Source: Phycisphaerae bacterium (GTDB lineage Bacteria > Planctomycetota > Phycisphaerae > Phycisphaerales > UBA1924). Taken from it: a stretch of DNA of 48,815 nt. The notes beneath the pieces were generated by a model. That model made no database searches, was not told the DNA's origin, and saw only the letters and a program-made list of their open reading frames with translations. The position numbers and the translations under genes are program-made. Shown piece by piece: positions 18,201-27,176 of the stretch. Position 1 is the first letter of the stretch; the number at the start of each line of letters is the position of its first letter. The DNA is taken from contig JAUHXM010000012.1 in the NCBI GenBank assembly GCA_030426605.1, positions 1 through 48,815 of the forward strand. Direction: 5' to 3'.

Positions 18201-18394
18201 CCATCGGATCCCGCGTTCACTTGAACGATTCTGGGGACGGGATTTTTCGGGCCTGTCATTCGGAATTTGATCGGGTTTAATCGACGCCCATGGGCCCTCT
18301 CCTGAACTCGGCGCTACCCCCAAGTGGTGATCCTGGATACGTTTATGGGTGCCCAGCGGCTCGTGTTTGAGCCGGGGCCGGAGGGGGTAGACCG

Positions 18395-20134
18395 GTGATT
18401 CGTTCGACCAGCATTGCAGCGCTGATGGTGCTCGCGGGCGCGACGCACGCCCAGCCAGTCCGTCCGTACGACGGCTCGTACAACAACGTCTTCAACCCGG
18501 AGTGGGGCGCCACCAACGCGCGTCTGGTGCGCACGGCACCCTCCGAATATGCAGACGGTATCTCCGCGCCCGCCGGCGCGGCACGCGCCGAGCCGCGCAA
18601 GATTTCCAACTCGTGCGCCGATCAGGGACGCGACCCGATCTGGTCGAGTCGCGTGCTCACGAGCATGACGATCTTCTGGGGTCAGTTCATCGATCACGAC
18701 ATCGGCCTGACCGAACCGCCCGAGCACGGCTTCGAGCCCATGATGATCCCCGTGCCGCTCGACGATCCCTTCTTCGATCCCGGCGATGTCCCGGTGCTGC
18801 CCTTCCTGCGCTCACGCTACGACCACACGACCGGCACGGGCCCCGAGAGCCCGCGCGAGCAGATCAACCAGATCACGGCGTACATCGACGGATCCGCCGT
18901 CTATGGGCACACCGAGGCCCGCGCCAACGCGCTGCGCTCGGGGATCAACGGCAAGCTCCGCATGGGCCCGGGCGACCTCCTCCCGCTCAACACGCTCGGG
19001 ATCGGCATGGCCAATCCGTTCGGCGTGCCCGATGAAATCCTCTTCGCGGGCGGCGACGTCCGCGCGAACGAGAACCCCGCGCTCGCCTCGCTGCACACCA
19101 TCTTTGCACGCGAGCACAACCGCCGGTGCGATGAGCTGCGCGCCATCAACCCGTTCGCGCACGACGAGGAGCTGTATCAGGCGGCCCGCCGGTGGGTCGG
19201 GTCGCTGATCCAGCAGATCACCTACAACGAGTTCCTGCCCGCGCTCCTGGGCCCCGACAACCTCGGGCCCTACCAGGGGTACGACACCTCCGTGAACGCC
19301 GGTATCGCCAACGAGTTCGCGCACGCCGCGTACCGCATGGGGCACACGATGGTGAACCCCCAGCTGCCGCGCTACGGCCCGGACGGGCAGCCCTTCGGCG
19401 ATGGCCCGATCGACCTGCTCAGCGCCTTCTTCAACCCGGCCCCCGTCGCCGAGCCGGGTGGCGTGGACGCGATCCTCCGAGGCATGGTCCGCACGGCGAG
19501 CCAGGAGATCGACATGCAGATCGTCGACGACCTGCGAAATCTCCTCTTCCCCGCCGGCTCGGGCGGGATCGACCTCGCCTCGGTCAACATCCAACGCGGC
19601 CGCGACCACGGGCTCGCGTCCTACAACGCCCACCGCGTCGCCTACGGGCTCGCCCCCGCGACCACCTGGGCGGATGTCACCTCCGATATCGCCGTGCAGG
19701 GGGCGCTCGCGGAGCTCTACACCTCGCCCGACGATGCCGATTTGTGGGTCGTCGGGCTCGCGGAGGACAACCTCCCCGGCGCTTCGCTCGGCGAGACGTT
19801 CACCGCGATCATCGCCGACCAGTTCGACCGCCTCCGCGCGGGCGACCGCTACTGGTACGAGCGCATCCACTTCGGGCCCGAGCTCGACGAGATCCGCAAC
19901 ACGACGCTGCGCGACGTCATCGAGCGCAACACCGGCATCGCCGTCATCCAGCCGAACCCGTTCTTCCTGAGCGTGGATTACAACGCCGACGGTGGGCTCA
20001 ACCTCGACGACATCGATGCCTTCGTCAATTACTTCCTCTCCAACCACCCCCTCGCCGATCTGAACGGCGATGGGCAACTCAACCTCGACGACATCGAGAT
20101 CTTCGCCGACGCGTTCTTCAACCTCTACGGCTGA
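18395..20134 (+). CDS. Secreted animal-type haem peroxidase with dockerin-like C-terminus
   Basis: 579-residue exported peroxidase of the animal haem peroxidase (peroxidase-cyclooxygenase) superfamily. The signal peptide ends near ATHA/QPV. The distal motif FWGQFIDHDIG supplies distal His101 and the calcium-binding Asp102. REHNR (239-243) and the proximal-His motif YRMGHTMVNPQL (His317) are in family order. The last ~53 residues hold two dockerin-like calcium loops (DYNADGGLNLDDIDAFVNYF and DLNGDGQLNLDDIEIFADAF). The start is GTG with GGAGGGGG about 8 nt upstream. Likely extracellular or surface-bound, oxidising halides or phenolic substrates; the substrate is unknown. Convergent with the following gene. 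Confidence 0.93.
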   Translation: MIRSTSIAALMVLAGATHAQPVRPYDGSYNNVFNPEWGATNARLVRTAPSEYADGISAPAGAARAEPRKISNSCADQGRDPIWSSRVLTSMTIFWGQFIDHDIGLTEPPEHGFEPMMIPVPLDDPFFDPGDVPVLPFLRSRYDHTTGTGPESPREQINQITAYIDGSAVYGHTEARANALRSGINGKLRMGPGDLLPLNTLGIGMANPFGVPDEILFAGGDVRANENPALASLHTIFAREHNRRCDELRAINPFAHDEELYQAARRWVGSLIQQITYNEFLPALLGPDNLGPYQGYDTSVNAGIANEFAHAAYRMGHTMVNPQLPRYGPDGQPFGDGPIDLLSAFFNPAPVAEPGGVDAILRGMVRTASQEIDMQIVDDLRNLLFPAGSGGIDLASVNIQRGRDHGLASYNAHRVAYGLAPATTWADVTSDIAVQGALAELYTSPDDADLWVVGLAEDNLPGASLGETFTAIIADQFDRLRAGDRYWYERIHFGPELDEIRNTTLRDVIERNTGIAVIQPNPFFLSVDYNADGGLNLDDIDAFVNYFLSNHPLADLNGDGQLNLDDIEIFADAFFNLYG

Positions 20135-20238
20135 TCGCCGCCAACCAGGCCCTGCTTCACGGATCCAATCCGGGACCATCATCGACCCGGCGGCGGGTCA
20201 GCATCACCGCGGACGGACCCCCGGACGAGCGAACAGAA

Positions 20239-21705
20239 TTAAGTGCTCGGCGGCGGGCGGCGTGTCGGTCGTTGTCCGCCCTCGTCCTGTGGGCCATTCG
20301 GGTCGCGGGGACGCCACACCGGGATCACGTTGCCCGAACCCGACAGGTCCATCGAGTCGAGCGGGTTCGCCGGACGCTGCGGACGTGGCGTGTTCGGTCG
20401 CGCGGGCGAGGGGGGCGTGGCTGCGGGACCGGCCGGCGGCGCGGGCGGTGCAGGCCTCGGCGCGGCCTGGGGCGTCGCGGGGCGCTGCAGCGCCGCCGTC
20501 GCGCGCTCGGCACGCACGATCAGTTCCGTCAGCCGCTCCGACGCGCCCTCCGCCCTCGATTCGAGCCGAGTCGTCGCGTCCGCCAGCAGTGTCTCCAGGT
20601 CCTTCGAGCGGTCCTTGAGCTGGTCCCGCGCGTCCGCCGCGAGCTGGGCGGACTCCCCGATCTGCGCCCGCAGCGATGACTGAATCTTGACCAACTCCGA
20701 GATCTGATCGCTCGCCGAACGGATCGTCTCGGTCAGCAGGGGCACGCTCGAAGCGATGTCCTCGTACGCGTCGTTCATCGGGGCGACGGTCTCGGCACGC
20801 TCCTCGAGCGTCCCCACCCGTTCGCCGGCGGCTTTCACCGAGTCGTCGAGCAGGTTCCGTGCCGTGTCCGCCGTGGACGTGAGCTCGTCGAGCTGCGCCG
20901 CGATGCGCTCGGCACGCCCCGCGACGCGTTCCAGGCGTTCCGCGATGGTGCTCCCGTCCTCGCCTTCTTTCACGAGCGTGCGCATCTGCGCCGCGAGCTC
21001 TTCGGCGCCCGCGAAGCGCGACGTGAGCGTCTCGGCCCGCTCGTCGATCGCGTCGAGCAGCTCGCGCGAGCGCACCTCGAGCGACTGGCGCGCCAGGTCG
21101 GACTGCTCGGCGATCGCCTCGGCCCGCGCCTGGATGGCGCTGACCCGGTCCTCGAGTTGCACGATCGTCGCCGCCGCGTTCGCCGCCGTCGCCCGCGCCG
21201 CGCGCTCCGCGGCCTGCAACCGCTGCTCGACCTGCGCGCACTTGGCGAGCTGCGCCTCGCCCGCCGCCTCGATGCGTTCGAGGATCCCGGCGACGGCCTC
21301 CTCGACGCGCGCGTCCACACGCTCGTCGAGCTGCCCGACGTCGGCGAGGTGCTGCTCCGCGGCGACCAGCTTCTTCTCCGCCTGCTTCGCCCGCTCATCG
21401 ATCGCGCGGAGCAGGTTGTTCGCAAGGTCCAGGCGGGCGCCCAGCTCGCGCCCGGCCTTGCTCGTCTTCTCGGTGATCTCGCGCACGCCCGTGCGCGCGT
21501 CGGCGAGCGTCTTGCTCTGCTCGCCCGCGCGCCGGATCAGGTCCTCGAGGGACCGCGCGTACTCCGTGAACGCCCCCTGGTCGAGCACACGCGGCGTCAG
21601 GAAGACCTCCTCGATCACCCCCTCGGGCGCGAGCATCGAGGCCTCTCGGGTCGAGGCAACCGAACCGTTCGTGGTGGGGGCGGAGCCCTCCGCTCCATCA
21701 GGCAT
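20239..21705 (-). CDS. Long coiled-coil protein, function unknown
   Basis: 488 residues, with no signal peptide or membrane segment. After a short low-complexity N-terminus, residues ~45-410 are almost continuously helical, with heptad-like patterns rich in Ala, Glu, Arg and Leu (AEKKLVAAEQHLADV, AERLERVAGRAERIAAQLDE). The last ~75 residues are rich in proline and glycine and probably disordered. The start at 21705 follows a GGGAG site. Similar proteins are often annotated Smc-like or chemotaxis-like purely from coiled coils; there is no ATPase or signalling motif here. Divergent from the pseudouridine synthase gene. Probably a cytoplasmic scaffold or filament-like protein (inference). Confidence 0.75.
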   Translation of the reverse strand: MPDGAEGSAPTTNGSVASTREASMLAPEGVIEEVFLTPRVLDQGAFTEYARSLEDLIRRAGEQSKTLADARTGVREITEKTSKAGRELGARLDLANNLLRAIDERAKQAEKKLVAAEQHLADVGQLDERVDARVEEAVAGILERIEAAGEAQLAKCAQVEQRLQAAERAARATAANAAATIVQLEDRVSAIQARAEAIAEQSDLARQSLEVRSRELLDAIDERAETLTSRFAGAEELAAQMRTLVKEGEDGSTIAERLERVAGRAERIAAQLDELTSTADTARNLLDDSVKAAGERVGTLEERAETVAPMNDAYEDIASSVPLLTETIRSASDQISELVKIQSSLRAQIGESAQLAADARDQLKDRSKDLETLLADATTRLESRAEGASERLTELIVRAERATAALQRPATPQAAPRPAPPAPPAGPAATPPSPARPNTPRPQRPANPLDSMDLSGSGNVIPVWRPRDPNGPQDEGGQRPTRRPPPST

Positions 21706-21841
21706 CCATGCTCCCTTTCCGAAGGGGCCCGGCGCGTCACTGCCCGGGGTCCATCCAGCTTATCAGTTATGCGGACGCCGCGACGCGCAACCCCTGCCCC
21801 CGCAACGCCGTGGGCCCCCGGGTGAGCCCCGCCGGCCCGCG

Positions 21842-21847
21842 TAGACT
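21842..21847 (+). promoter_or_regulatory. -10-like TAGACT five nt before the start codon
   Basis: TAGACT matches the TAnnnT core of a -10 box and is followed by CCGCC and then ATG (21853). Transcription would begin at or beside the A of ATG. No clear -35 is visible. One of a recurring set in this window. Confidence 0.45.
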
Positions 21848-21852
21848 CCGCC

Positions 21853-22899
21853 ATGCCCGCCCGATCCGACGCAAATCCAGACCTGACCGACGCTTCACGC
21901 GGCGAACGCCTCCAACGCGTCCTCGCCGACGCCGGCGTCGCCAGCCGCCGAAAGTGCGAGGATCTCATCGAGAACGGGCACGTCACCGTCAACGGCGAGC
22001 GCGTCACCGCCCTCCCCGCTTGGGCGGACCCCGAGACCGACCGGATCGAGGTGGATGGGCGCCCCATCCCCCGCGCCAAGCCCCGGCACCTCTACATCAT
22101 GCTCAACAAGCCCCAGCGGACGCTCACAGCCGCCGCCGACGAGCCGGGCTCGAACCGCCGGACCGTCGTGGACCTCGTGGACCACCCGCTGGCACCTCGC
22201 CTGTTCCCTGTCGGGCGCCTCGACTACGACACCACGGGCCTGCTGATCCTGACCAACGATGGCGAACTCGCCAACCGCCTCACCCACCCCCGGTTCGGCG
22301 TCCCCAAGACCTACCGCGCCAAGGTCGCGGGCGTTCTGGACGAAGCCGCCCTGCGGGAGCTCGAGCGCGGCATCTACCTCGCCGAGCGCAAGAGCGGCGA
22401 GACCGTCGGTGCCAAACGCACGAGCCACGTCGAGCTCGCGGTATACCGCCACGAGCGGGACGCGACGATCATCGACATCACCCTCCGGGAGGGGCGCAAC
22501 CGCCAGGTCCGGCGGATGCTCGCCGCGGTCGAGCTGCCCGTGAAGAAACTTGAACGCATCGCCATCGGCCCGGTGGAACTCAAGGGCGTCGCCCGCGGCG
22601 ACTGGCGCGAATTGGGCGCTGGCGAGGTGAAAGCCCTCCGGCGTGCGGCGGCGGACGCCCGAACCGACGGCAGCGCCACGGGCGGGGGCGGCCGCGCCAC
22701 GTCCGGGCCCCGGGGGGGCAAGAAGCCGAACCCGAAGAAGGGGGCCCCCAAGAAGCCGGGCTCGTCCTGCCGATCGGGCTCGAAACAGGGCCAGAAACGT
22801 CCGAAGAACCACGAGGAAGCCCCCCCGGAGTCGGCGAAGATCAAACGCCGATCGGTCAAGAACGCGATTAACCGCGCTGCCCAGGACGGGCGCGACTGA
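21853..22899 (+). CDS. RsuA/RluB-family rRNA pseudouridine synthase
   Basis: 348 residues. The N-terminal S4 RNA-binding domain spans ~17-62 (GERLQRVLADAGVASRRKCE, then VTVNGERVTALP). The catalytic domain carries the family motif PVGRLDYDTTGLLILTNDGE, where the first Asp is the nucleophile, and REGRNRQVRRM near its end. The core matches RluB/RluE/RsuA enzymes, which modify 23S or 16S rRNA; RluB-like activity on 23S is most likely, but the exact target uridine cannot be read from sequence. The last ~90 residues are a Lys/Pro/Gly-rich basic extension that may contact rRNA. The start lies 5 nt after a -10-like box. Confidence 0.92.
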   Translation: MPARSDANPDLTDASRGERLQRVLADAGVASRRKCEDLIENGHVTVNGERVTALPAWADPETDRIEVDGRPIPRAKPRHLYIMLNKPQRTLTAAADEPGSNRRTVVDLVDHPLAPRLFPVGRLDYDTTGLLILTNDGELANRLTHPRFGVPKTYRAKVAGVLDEAALRELERGIYLAERKSGETVGAKRTSHVELAVYRHERDATIIDITLREGRNRQVRRMLAAVELPVKKLERIAIGPVELKGVARGDWRELGAGEVKALRRAAADARTDGSATGGGGRATSGPRGGKKPNPKKGAPKKPGSSCRSGSKQGQKRPKNHEEAPPESAKIKRRSVKNAINRAAQDGRD

Positions 22900-22967
22900 C
22901 CCGGAGCCTCGCCCTGCCCGACGCCCCGACCAAGCCCGACGCGCCCAAGCAGTCGCTCTTCGAGCGC

Positions 22968-24356
22968 GTGATGGAGGAGCGCGACCAGGTCCGCAAGACC
23001 GTCCGCGTCATCCGCCTGGGCGCGCGCGGGCTCTACCGCTCGCAGCTGCCCCGCATGGCCGCGGCGCTCGCCTACCGCACGATCTTCAGCATCATCCCCG
23101 TCTTCGTGATCTCGCTCGTCGTCTTCGGGTCGCTCGTCTCGGACGACCAAGTTGAGTACGGCGTGAAGCGTCTGCTCGATTTCTCGGGGCTCAACCAGAT
23201 CACGCTGAATGACGCCGACGTGGGCGAGACACGCATGGGACCGCCGCACCCCGAGCAGCTCGATGCGTTACCCGCCCCCGAGCCCGCCGCGGGGACCGCG
23301 CCCGTCGGACGCCTCGATCAGCTCATCGGCGACCTCGTCTCGCGGGTGAACACCTCGCTGGCACGCATCCCGACGGCGTCCATCGCGCTCATCTCGATCG
23401 CGGTGCTCGTCTACGCGGCGTTGTCGATGCTCGTCGAGCTCGAGCGCAGCTTCAACTCCATCTGCCGCGCACCCTCCGGACGCCCCTGGCTGCGGCGCAT
23501 CGTGCTCTACTGGACGATCCTCACGCTCGGCGGCGTCATGCTCGCCGCGACGTTCTCCGTGGGCGATCTCTTCCTGCGCTGGACGACCTCGCTCGTCGGC
23601 GGTGGCTCCAAGGTCTTCGCGAGCCTGCTCGGCTACGCCGTCACCGTCGGCATCTCCTCAATCCTGCTCGTGCTCGGGTACCTCATCGTGCCCAACACGC
23701 GCGTGAAGTTCCGCCCCGCGTTCGCCGGCGCGCTCGTCGCGGCGATCCTCTGGGAGATGGGCAAGTGGGGCTTCCGCCAATACCTCGACTTCTCGACTGG
23801 TTACTCGAACCTGTACGGCTCGCTCGCGCTGCTGCCGCTGTTCCTCCTGTGGGTCTACGCGACGTGGCTGATCGTGCTCTTCGGCCTCCAGGTCGCGTAC
23901 ACGACCCAGAACTTCGACGACCTCGCCGAGGACCTGGAAAACGGCGACGCCGGCCCGAGCGTCGTGGACCCCGCGTGCATCCTGCTCGTTGCGGCGGCCG
24001 TCGCACGCCGGTTCGGCGACGGCAAGAGCTCGCACGCGAACCAGATCGCCCAGGACGTCGGGCTCCCAGACGCCCTCGCCGTCCGCATGCTCAAGCGTCT
24101 CGTCGAGCTGGGCGTCGTGCACGAGGTCGAGCAGGGCGACACGAGGGCGTTCGCGTTGGCGCGCCCCGCGGACGCGATCGACGCCGCCGATGTCCTCCGC
24201 GCCGCGGCGGACCTCACTACGCGGCGCGACCGTGTGGACGAGCCCGGGTTTGCGCGCCTCGTCGCCGCCCGCGAGCAGGCGTTGGAGGGGCGGACGCTCG
24301 CGCAATTTGCCGCCGAGCCAGCCGAGAAGCCCCCTCATTCCGCCCAATCCCCCTGA
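22968..24356 (+). CDS. YihY/BrkB (UPF0761) family inner-membrane protein
   Basis: About 462 residues. The conserved family N-terminus is visible as MAAALAYRTIFSIIPVFVISL. Further hydrophobic segments follow, and a typical stretch reads LYGSLALLPLFLLWVYATW before the last helix. Residues ~325-460 form a soluble domain resembling a winged helix (LPDALAVRMLKRLVELGVV). The start is uncertain: GTG at 22968 and ATG at 22971 are usable, yet coding-like sequence continues upstream (TKPDAPKQSLFERV) towards the preceding stop, so a CTG near 22914 is possible. The family was once called ribonuclease BN in error; its function is unknown, with transport or envelope roles proposed. Confidence 0.88.
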   Translation: MMEERDQVRKTVRVIRLGARGLYRSQLPRMAAALAYRTIFSIIPVFVISLVVFGSLVSDDQVEYGVKRLLDFSGLNQITLNDADVGETRMGPPHPEQLDALPAPEPAAGTAPVGRLDQLIGDLVSRVNTSLARIPTASIALISIAVLVYAALSMLVELERSFNSICRAPSGRPWLRRIVLYWTILTLGGVMLAATFSVGDLFLRWTTSLVGGGSKVFASLLGYAVTVGISSILLVLGYLIVPNTRVKFRPAFAGALVAAILWEMGKWGFRQYLDFSTGYSNLYGSLALLPLFLLWVYATWLIVLFGLQVAYTTQNFDDLAEDLENGDAGPSVVDPACILLVAAAVARRFGDGKSSHANQIAQDVGLPDALAVRMLKRLVELGVVHEVEQGDTRAFALARPADAIDAADVLRAAADLTTRRDRVDEPGFARLVAAREQALEGRTLAQFAAEPAEKPPHSAQSP

Positions 24357-24430
24357 ACACGCCCCGCATCCACGACGAATGAGTGGGGGCGGCCCCAGGA
24401 AGGGCTGCCGCCTAGACTCTCCGCCCAATT

Positions 24431-24883
24431 ATGAACGCACGACGCGAAACGGAATTCACGATCTACCTCGACCAACGCCCGGGCGAACTGGCCGGTCTGC
24501 TCGAAGCCGCCGCCGCCGCGGGGGTCCACGTGAGCACCCTCTCGACGGCCGAGCACAAGGACCGCGGCGTCGTCCGCGTCCTGGGCACCCCCGTGGACAC
24601 CCTCCGCCACGTCATGGAATCCCTCGTCGAGTCCGGCGTCGGGCCCATGGTCGAGTCCGAGGTGCTCACGGTGCCCATCGACGGCCGCCCGCGCCTCATC
24701 CGCGACCTCGCCGTCGCGATGGCCGACCACCGGGTGAACGTGCGGTATTGCTACTTCGCCCCCGCCGGCAACGGCGATCAGGCCCGAGCCGTCTTCCGGT
24801 TCGATGACATCGAGGCCGCCGAGAAGGTCATCATCGACCTGGACTGGATCGGCATGGCCGGCGAGGGCGAGTCGGCGGCCTGA
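24431..24883 (+). CDS. Tandem ACT-domain protein
   Basis: 150 residues made almost wholly of two ACT-like units. The first is ~7-70 (EFTIYLDQRPGELAGLLEAA, typical ligand-loop motif RPGELA). The second is ~76-142 (VPIDGRPRLIRDLAVAMADH). There is no catalytic domain, so it is probably a small-molecule (often amino acid) sensor acting on a partner protein. A TAGACT -10-like box at 24413-24418 lies 12 nt before the ATG, implying a leader of only a few nt. It follows the BrkB gene by 74 nt. The ligand and partner are unknown; its distance from pheA gives no direct link. Confidence 0.8.
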   Translation: MNARRETEFTIYLDQRPGELAGLLEAAAAAGVHVSTLSTAEHKDRGVVRVLGTPVDTLRHVMESLVESGVGPMVESEVLTVPIDGRPRLIRDLAVAMADHRVNVRYCYFAPAGNGDQARAVFRFDDIEAAEKVIIDLDWIGMAGEGESAA

Positions 24884-24904
24884 TCGACTCCCCCGAGGGA
24901 CCCC

Positions 24905-24984
24905 GAGCCGCGGGCTTCAGCCCGCGCGGTTGCCCGTTCTTGCCAGCAAACGCCCTCTCCCGCGCGGGCTGAAGCCCGCGGCTC
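24905..24984. repeat. Perfect 25-bp inverted repeat of the GCGGGCTTCAGCCCGC type
   Basis: Arms 24905-24929 and 24960-24984 are exact reverse complements, separated by 30 nt. Each arm itself contains the palindrome CGCGGGCTTCAGCCCGCG. It lies between codirectional ACT and nuoB genes. This form suggests a dispersed REP/MITE-like element that can also terminate transcription; copy number cannot be judged from one window. Confidence 0.75.
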
Positions 24985-25033
24985 AGAATCCGCGAACCGA
25001 CTACCATCGAAGCGTTCTCGCGAAGGAGCACCG

Positions 25034-25600
25034 ATGGGTCTCGAAGCCGCCATCCCCACCGACACCGTCCTGACCACCCAGCTCCAGCGGGTCGTCAACT
25101 GGGCCCGCCGGTGGTCCGTCTGGCCGCTCCCGTTCGCGACCGCTTGCTGCGGCATCGAGCTCATGGCGACCGCCTGCTCGCGCTACGACCTCGCCCGCTT
25201 CGGCGCCGAAGCCATGCGCTTCAGCCCCCGCCAGGCGGACCTGCTCATCGTCGCCGGGCGCATCTCCGTCAAGATGCTGCCTGTCCTCCAGCGCGTCTAC
25301 GAGCAGATGACCGAGCCCAAGTGGGTGATCTCGATGGGCGCCTGCGCCAGCACGGGCGGCGTCTTCGACACGTACGCGACCGTCCAGGGGTGCGACCAGT
25401 TCATCCCGGTGGATGTCTACATCCCCGGGTGCCCGCCGCGCCCGGAGATGCTCATCGAGGGCGTGATGGCGATCCAGCGCATTATCGACGAGGACGGCAT
25501 GCCCCCGACCGGACCCGACGGCAAGCGCGTGCCCTTGGGCATCTCCGTCGAGCCCAACCACGTGCTCCGCCCGCAGCCGGTCGGTGTGGGCGTCCGCTGA
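25034..25600 (+). CDS. nuoB: NADH-quinone oxidoreductase subunit B
   Basis: 188-residue complex I subunit (PSST) holding cluster N2, the iron-sulfur centre that reduces quinone. The four cluster cysteines are Cys38, Cys39 (ATACCGIEL), Cys104 (MGACAST) and Cys133 (IPGCPPRP); their spacings (1, 65 and 29) equal those of E. coli NuoB Cys63/64/129/158. [19 protein letters not shown] is also typical. A good AAGGAG lies 7 nt before the ATG. The gene stands alone: neither nuoA nor nuoC adjoins, which is unusual. Confidence 0.95.
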   Translation: MGLEAAIPTDTVLTTQLQRVVNWARRWSVWPLPFATACCGIELMATACSRYDLARFGAEAMRFSPRQADLLIVAGRISVKMLPVLQRVYEQMTEPKWVISMGACASTGGVFDTYATVQGCDQFIPVDVYIPGCPPRPEMLIEGVMAIQRIIDEDGMPPTGPDGKRVPLGISVEPNHVLRPQPVGVGVR

Positions 25601-25682
25601 TCCCGCCGAATCCCGGGATCCACCCCGGTCAGTCCGCGTATTGTCTCACGGGACGCAGTCGGTTCTGACTGAGGGCACACAC

Positions 25683-27167
25683 ATGACACGCACGCTCCGC
25701 CTGACCGCCGCGCTGGTCGCATGCGCGGCCGGGTCGTCCATGCTCAGCGCGGGCGACGATTTCCCGTATCCGTTCTGGACCGACCGGGATGGCGACTGGT
25801 CAAACGCGGCCAGTTGGAGCACTGGTGAGGTGCCCGACGAGACCAACGTCATCATCAACAACGGCGCGACCGTCACGCTGGACACCGAGCCGGTGCTTTT
25901 TTCGATGGTCATCGGGATTGATGGTCCGACGAATGGGCTCGGGCCCTTCGCGGACACCGCGCAGTTCATCCACCCCGCGGGTGTTCATCTGGATGTTCTG
26001 AATTCGCTCCTGATCGGCGACCGTGGCGTGCCGGACGGGCCGAGCACCTACACGCTGATGGGTACGTTGAATGCAGCGAGCATCCGCGTCGGGCATCGTG
26101 GGAACGGACTCCTGAAAGTAGGACCTGGCTCGACTCTGGACTCCGTAGTTGTTCAGGCCGCGACGATCATCGAACCCAACAATCCGGGTCTCGGCAATGG
26201 GGGCGTTGTGATCGAGGGTCCTGGTACCGCAGTTTCAATCGAGCGTGAGTTGATCATGGGTGAACGCGGGGAGGCTTCGTTCACCCTCTCAGGCGGCGCG
26301 ACGCTCCAGGTCCCGCGCGTTTCGTTCGCAGCGAGCACGCCAGAGGCGTTCGTTGTGGAGATCACCGGGCCCGGCACAGAACTCATCGTGTCCGAAGGTC
26401 AGGGCGGGTTCCCTAACGGGGTCGCAATGGGTGAGACGTACCGTCCTGTGATCCCTGCCGATGAGATCGCACCGGTGTTGACGAACATCGCGGATGGCGC
26501 CGTTGTTCACGCCGCGGAGGGCAACATCGACGCCAGATTCACCGTTGCGGGTCCCTCCGTTCTCCGCGGCGACGGTACGGTCGAGATGCCGATCATCTCG
26601 TTCACGGGGGGTGCACGAATCGCACCCGGCGGCGAAGACGTCGGGTCCCTCACCCTCGACGGCGTAAACGAGTGGCGTGCCGATGAACGGGATACGCCCC
26701 CGGTCTTCGCCGTCCGCCTTGGAGACCGGGTCAACGACCACGTCACCGTGCGCGCGCTCAGTCTTGGCCCAACACAGTCCGTCTCGGACCAGGTCACGCT
26801 GGAAGTCTCTCTGCTCGACGGGTACGAGCCTCAGGCCGGTGAGCGCTTCGAGATCATCACGATCACCGACCAGGGCGGCGTCTACGGCATCGACGCCGAG
26901 GACGAACTCGGGTTCTTCACCACGCTCGATATCCCCGACCTCGGGCCCGATCTGATCATCCGCCCGGTCTACTTCACGAATCGGATCGAACTCCGCGTCG
27001 CCTGCCCCGCGGACATCAACGCGAATGGGCGGATCACCTCGTTCGACCTGTTCGAATTCGTGGACCACTACATCGAGGGCAACCCGGTCGCCGACCTCAC
27101 CCTCGACGGCAGGATCAATTTCGACGACATCGACGCGTTCGTCGAGTCGTTCCTCAACGGCTGCTGA
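25683..27167 (+). CDS. Secreted beta-repeat protein with dockerin-like C-terminus
   Basis: 494 residues from the ATG at 25683, which opens a clear signal peptide (TLRLTAALVACAAGSSMLSA). The body is beta-rich, with short repeats of the passenger/beta-helix type seen in autotransporter-associated proteins (TDRDGDWSNAASWSTGEVPD, GNGLLKVGPGSTL). The C-terminus carries two dockerin-like calcium loops beginning at CPADINANGRITSFDLFEF and ending DLTLDGRINFDDIDAFVESF. No catalytic motif is seen. Probably a surface or matrix protein. Base composition looks less GC-rich than the neighbours, which may mean relaxed codon constraint or transfer. Convergent with pgpA across a repeat-filled gap. Confidence 0.85.
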   Translation: MTRTLRLTAALVACAAGSSMLSAGDDFPYPFWTDRDGDWSNAASWSTGEVPDETNVIINNGATVTLDTEPVLFSMVIGIDGPTNGLGPFADTAQFIHPAGVHLDVLNSLLIGDRGVPDGPSTYTLMGTLNAASIRVGHRGNGLLKVGPGSTLDSVVVQAATIIEPNNPGLGNGGVVIEGPGTAVSIERELIMGERGEASFTLSGGATLQVPRVSFAASTPEAFVVEITGPGTELIVSEGQGGFPNGVAMGETYRPVIPADEIAPVLTNIADGAVVHAAEGNIDARFTVAGPSVLRGDGTVEMPIISFTGGARIAPGGEDVGSLTLDGVNEWRADERDTPPVFAVRLGDRVNDHVTVRALSLGPTQSVSDQVTLEVSLLDGYEPQAGERFEIITITDQGGVYGIDAEDELGFFTTLDIPDLGPDLIIRPVYFTNRIELRVACPADINANGRITSFDLFEFVDHYIEGNPVADLTLDGRINFDDIDAFVESFLNGC

Positions 27168-27176
27168 GCCAGTCCC

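Noticed and set aside
20184-20199. GACCCG-GCGG-CGGGTC hairpin between the peroxidase and the coiled-coil gene as a terminator
   Set aside because: Only 6 bp in very GC-rich sequence with no T-run on either strand; expected by chance.
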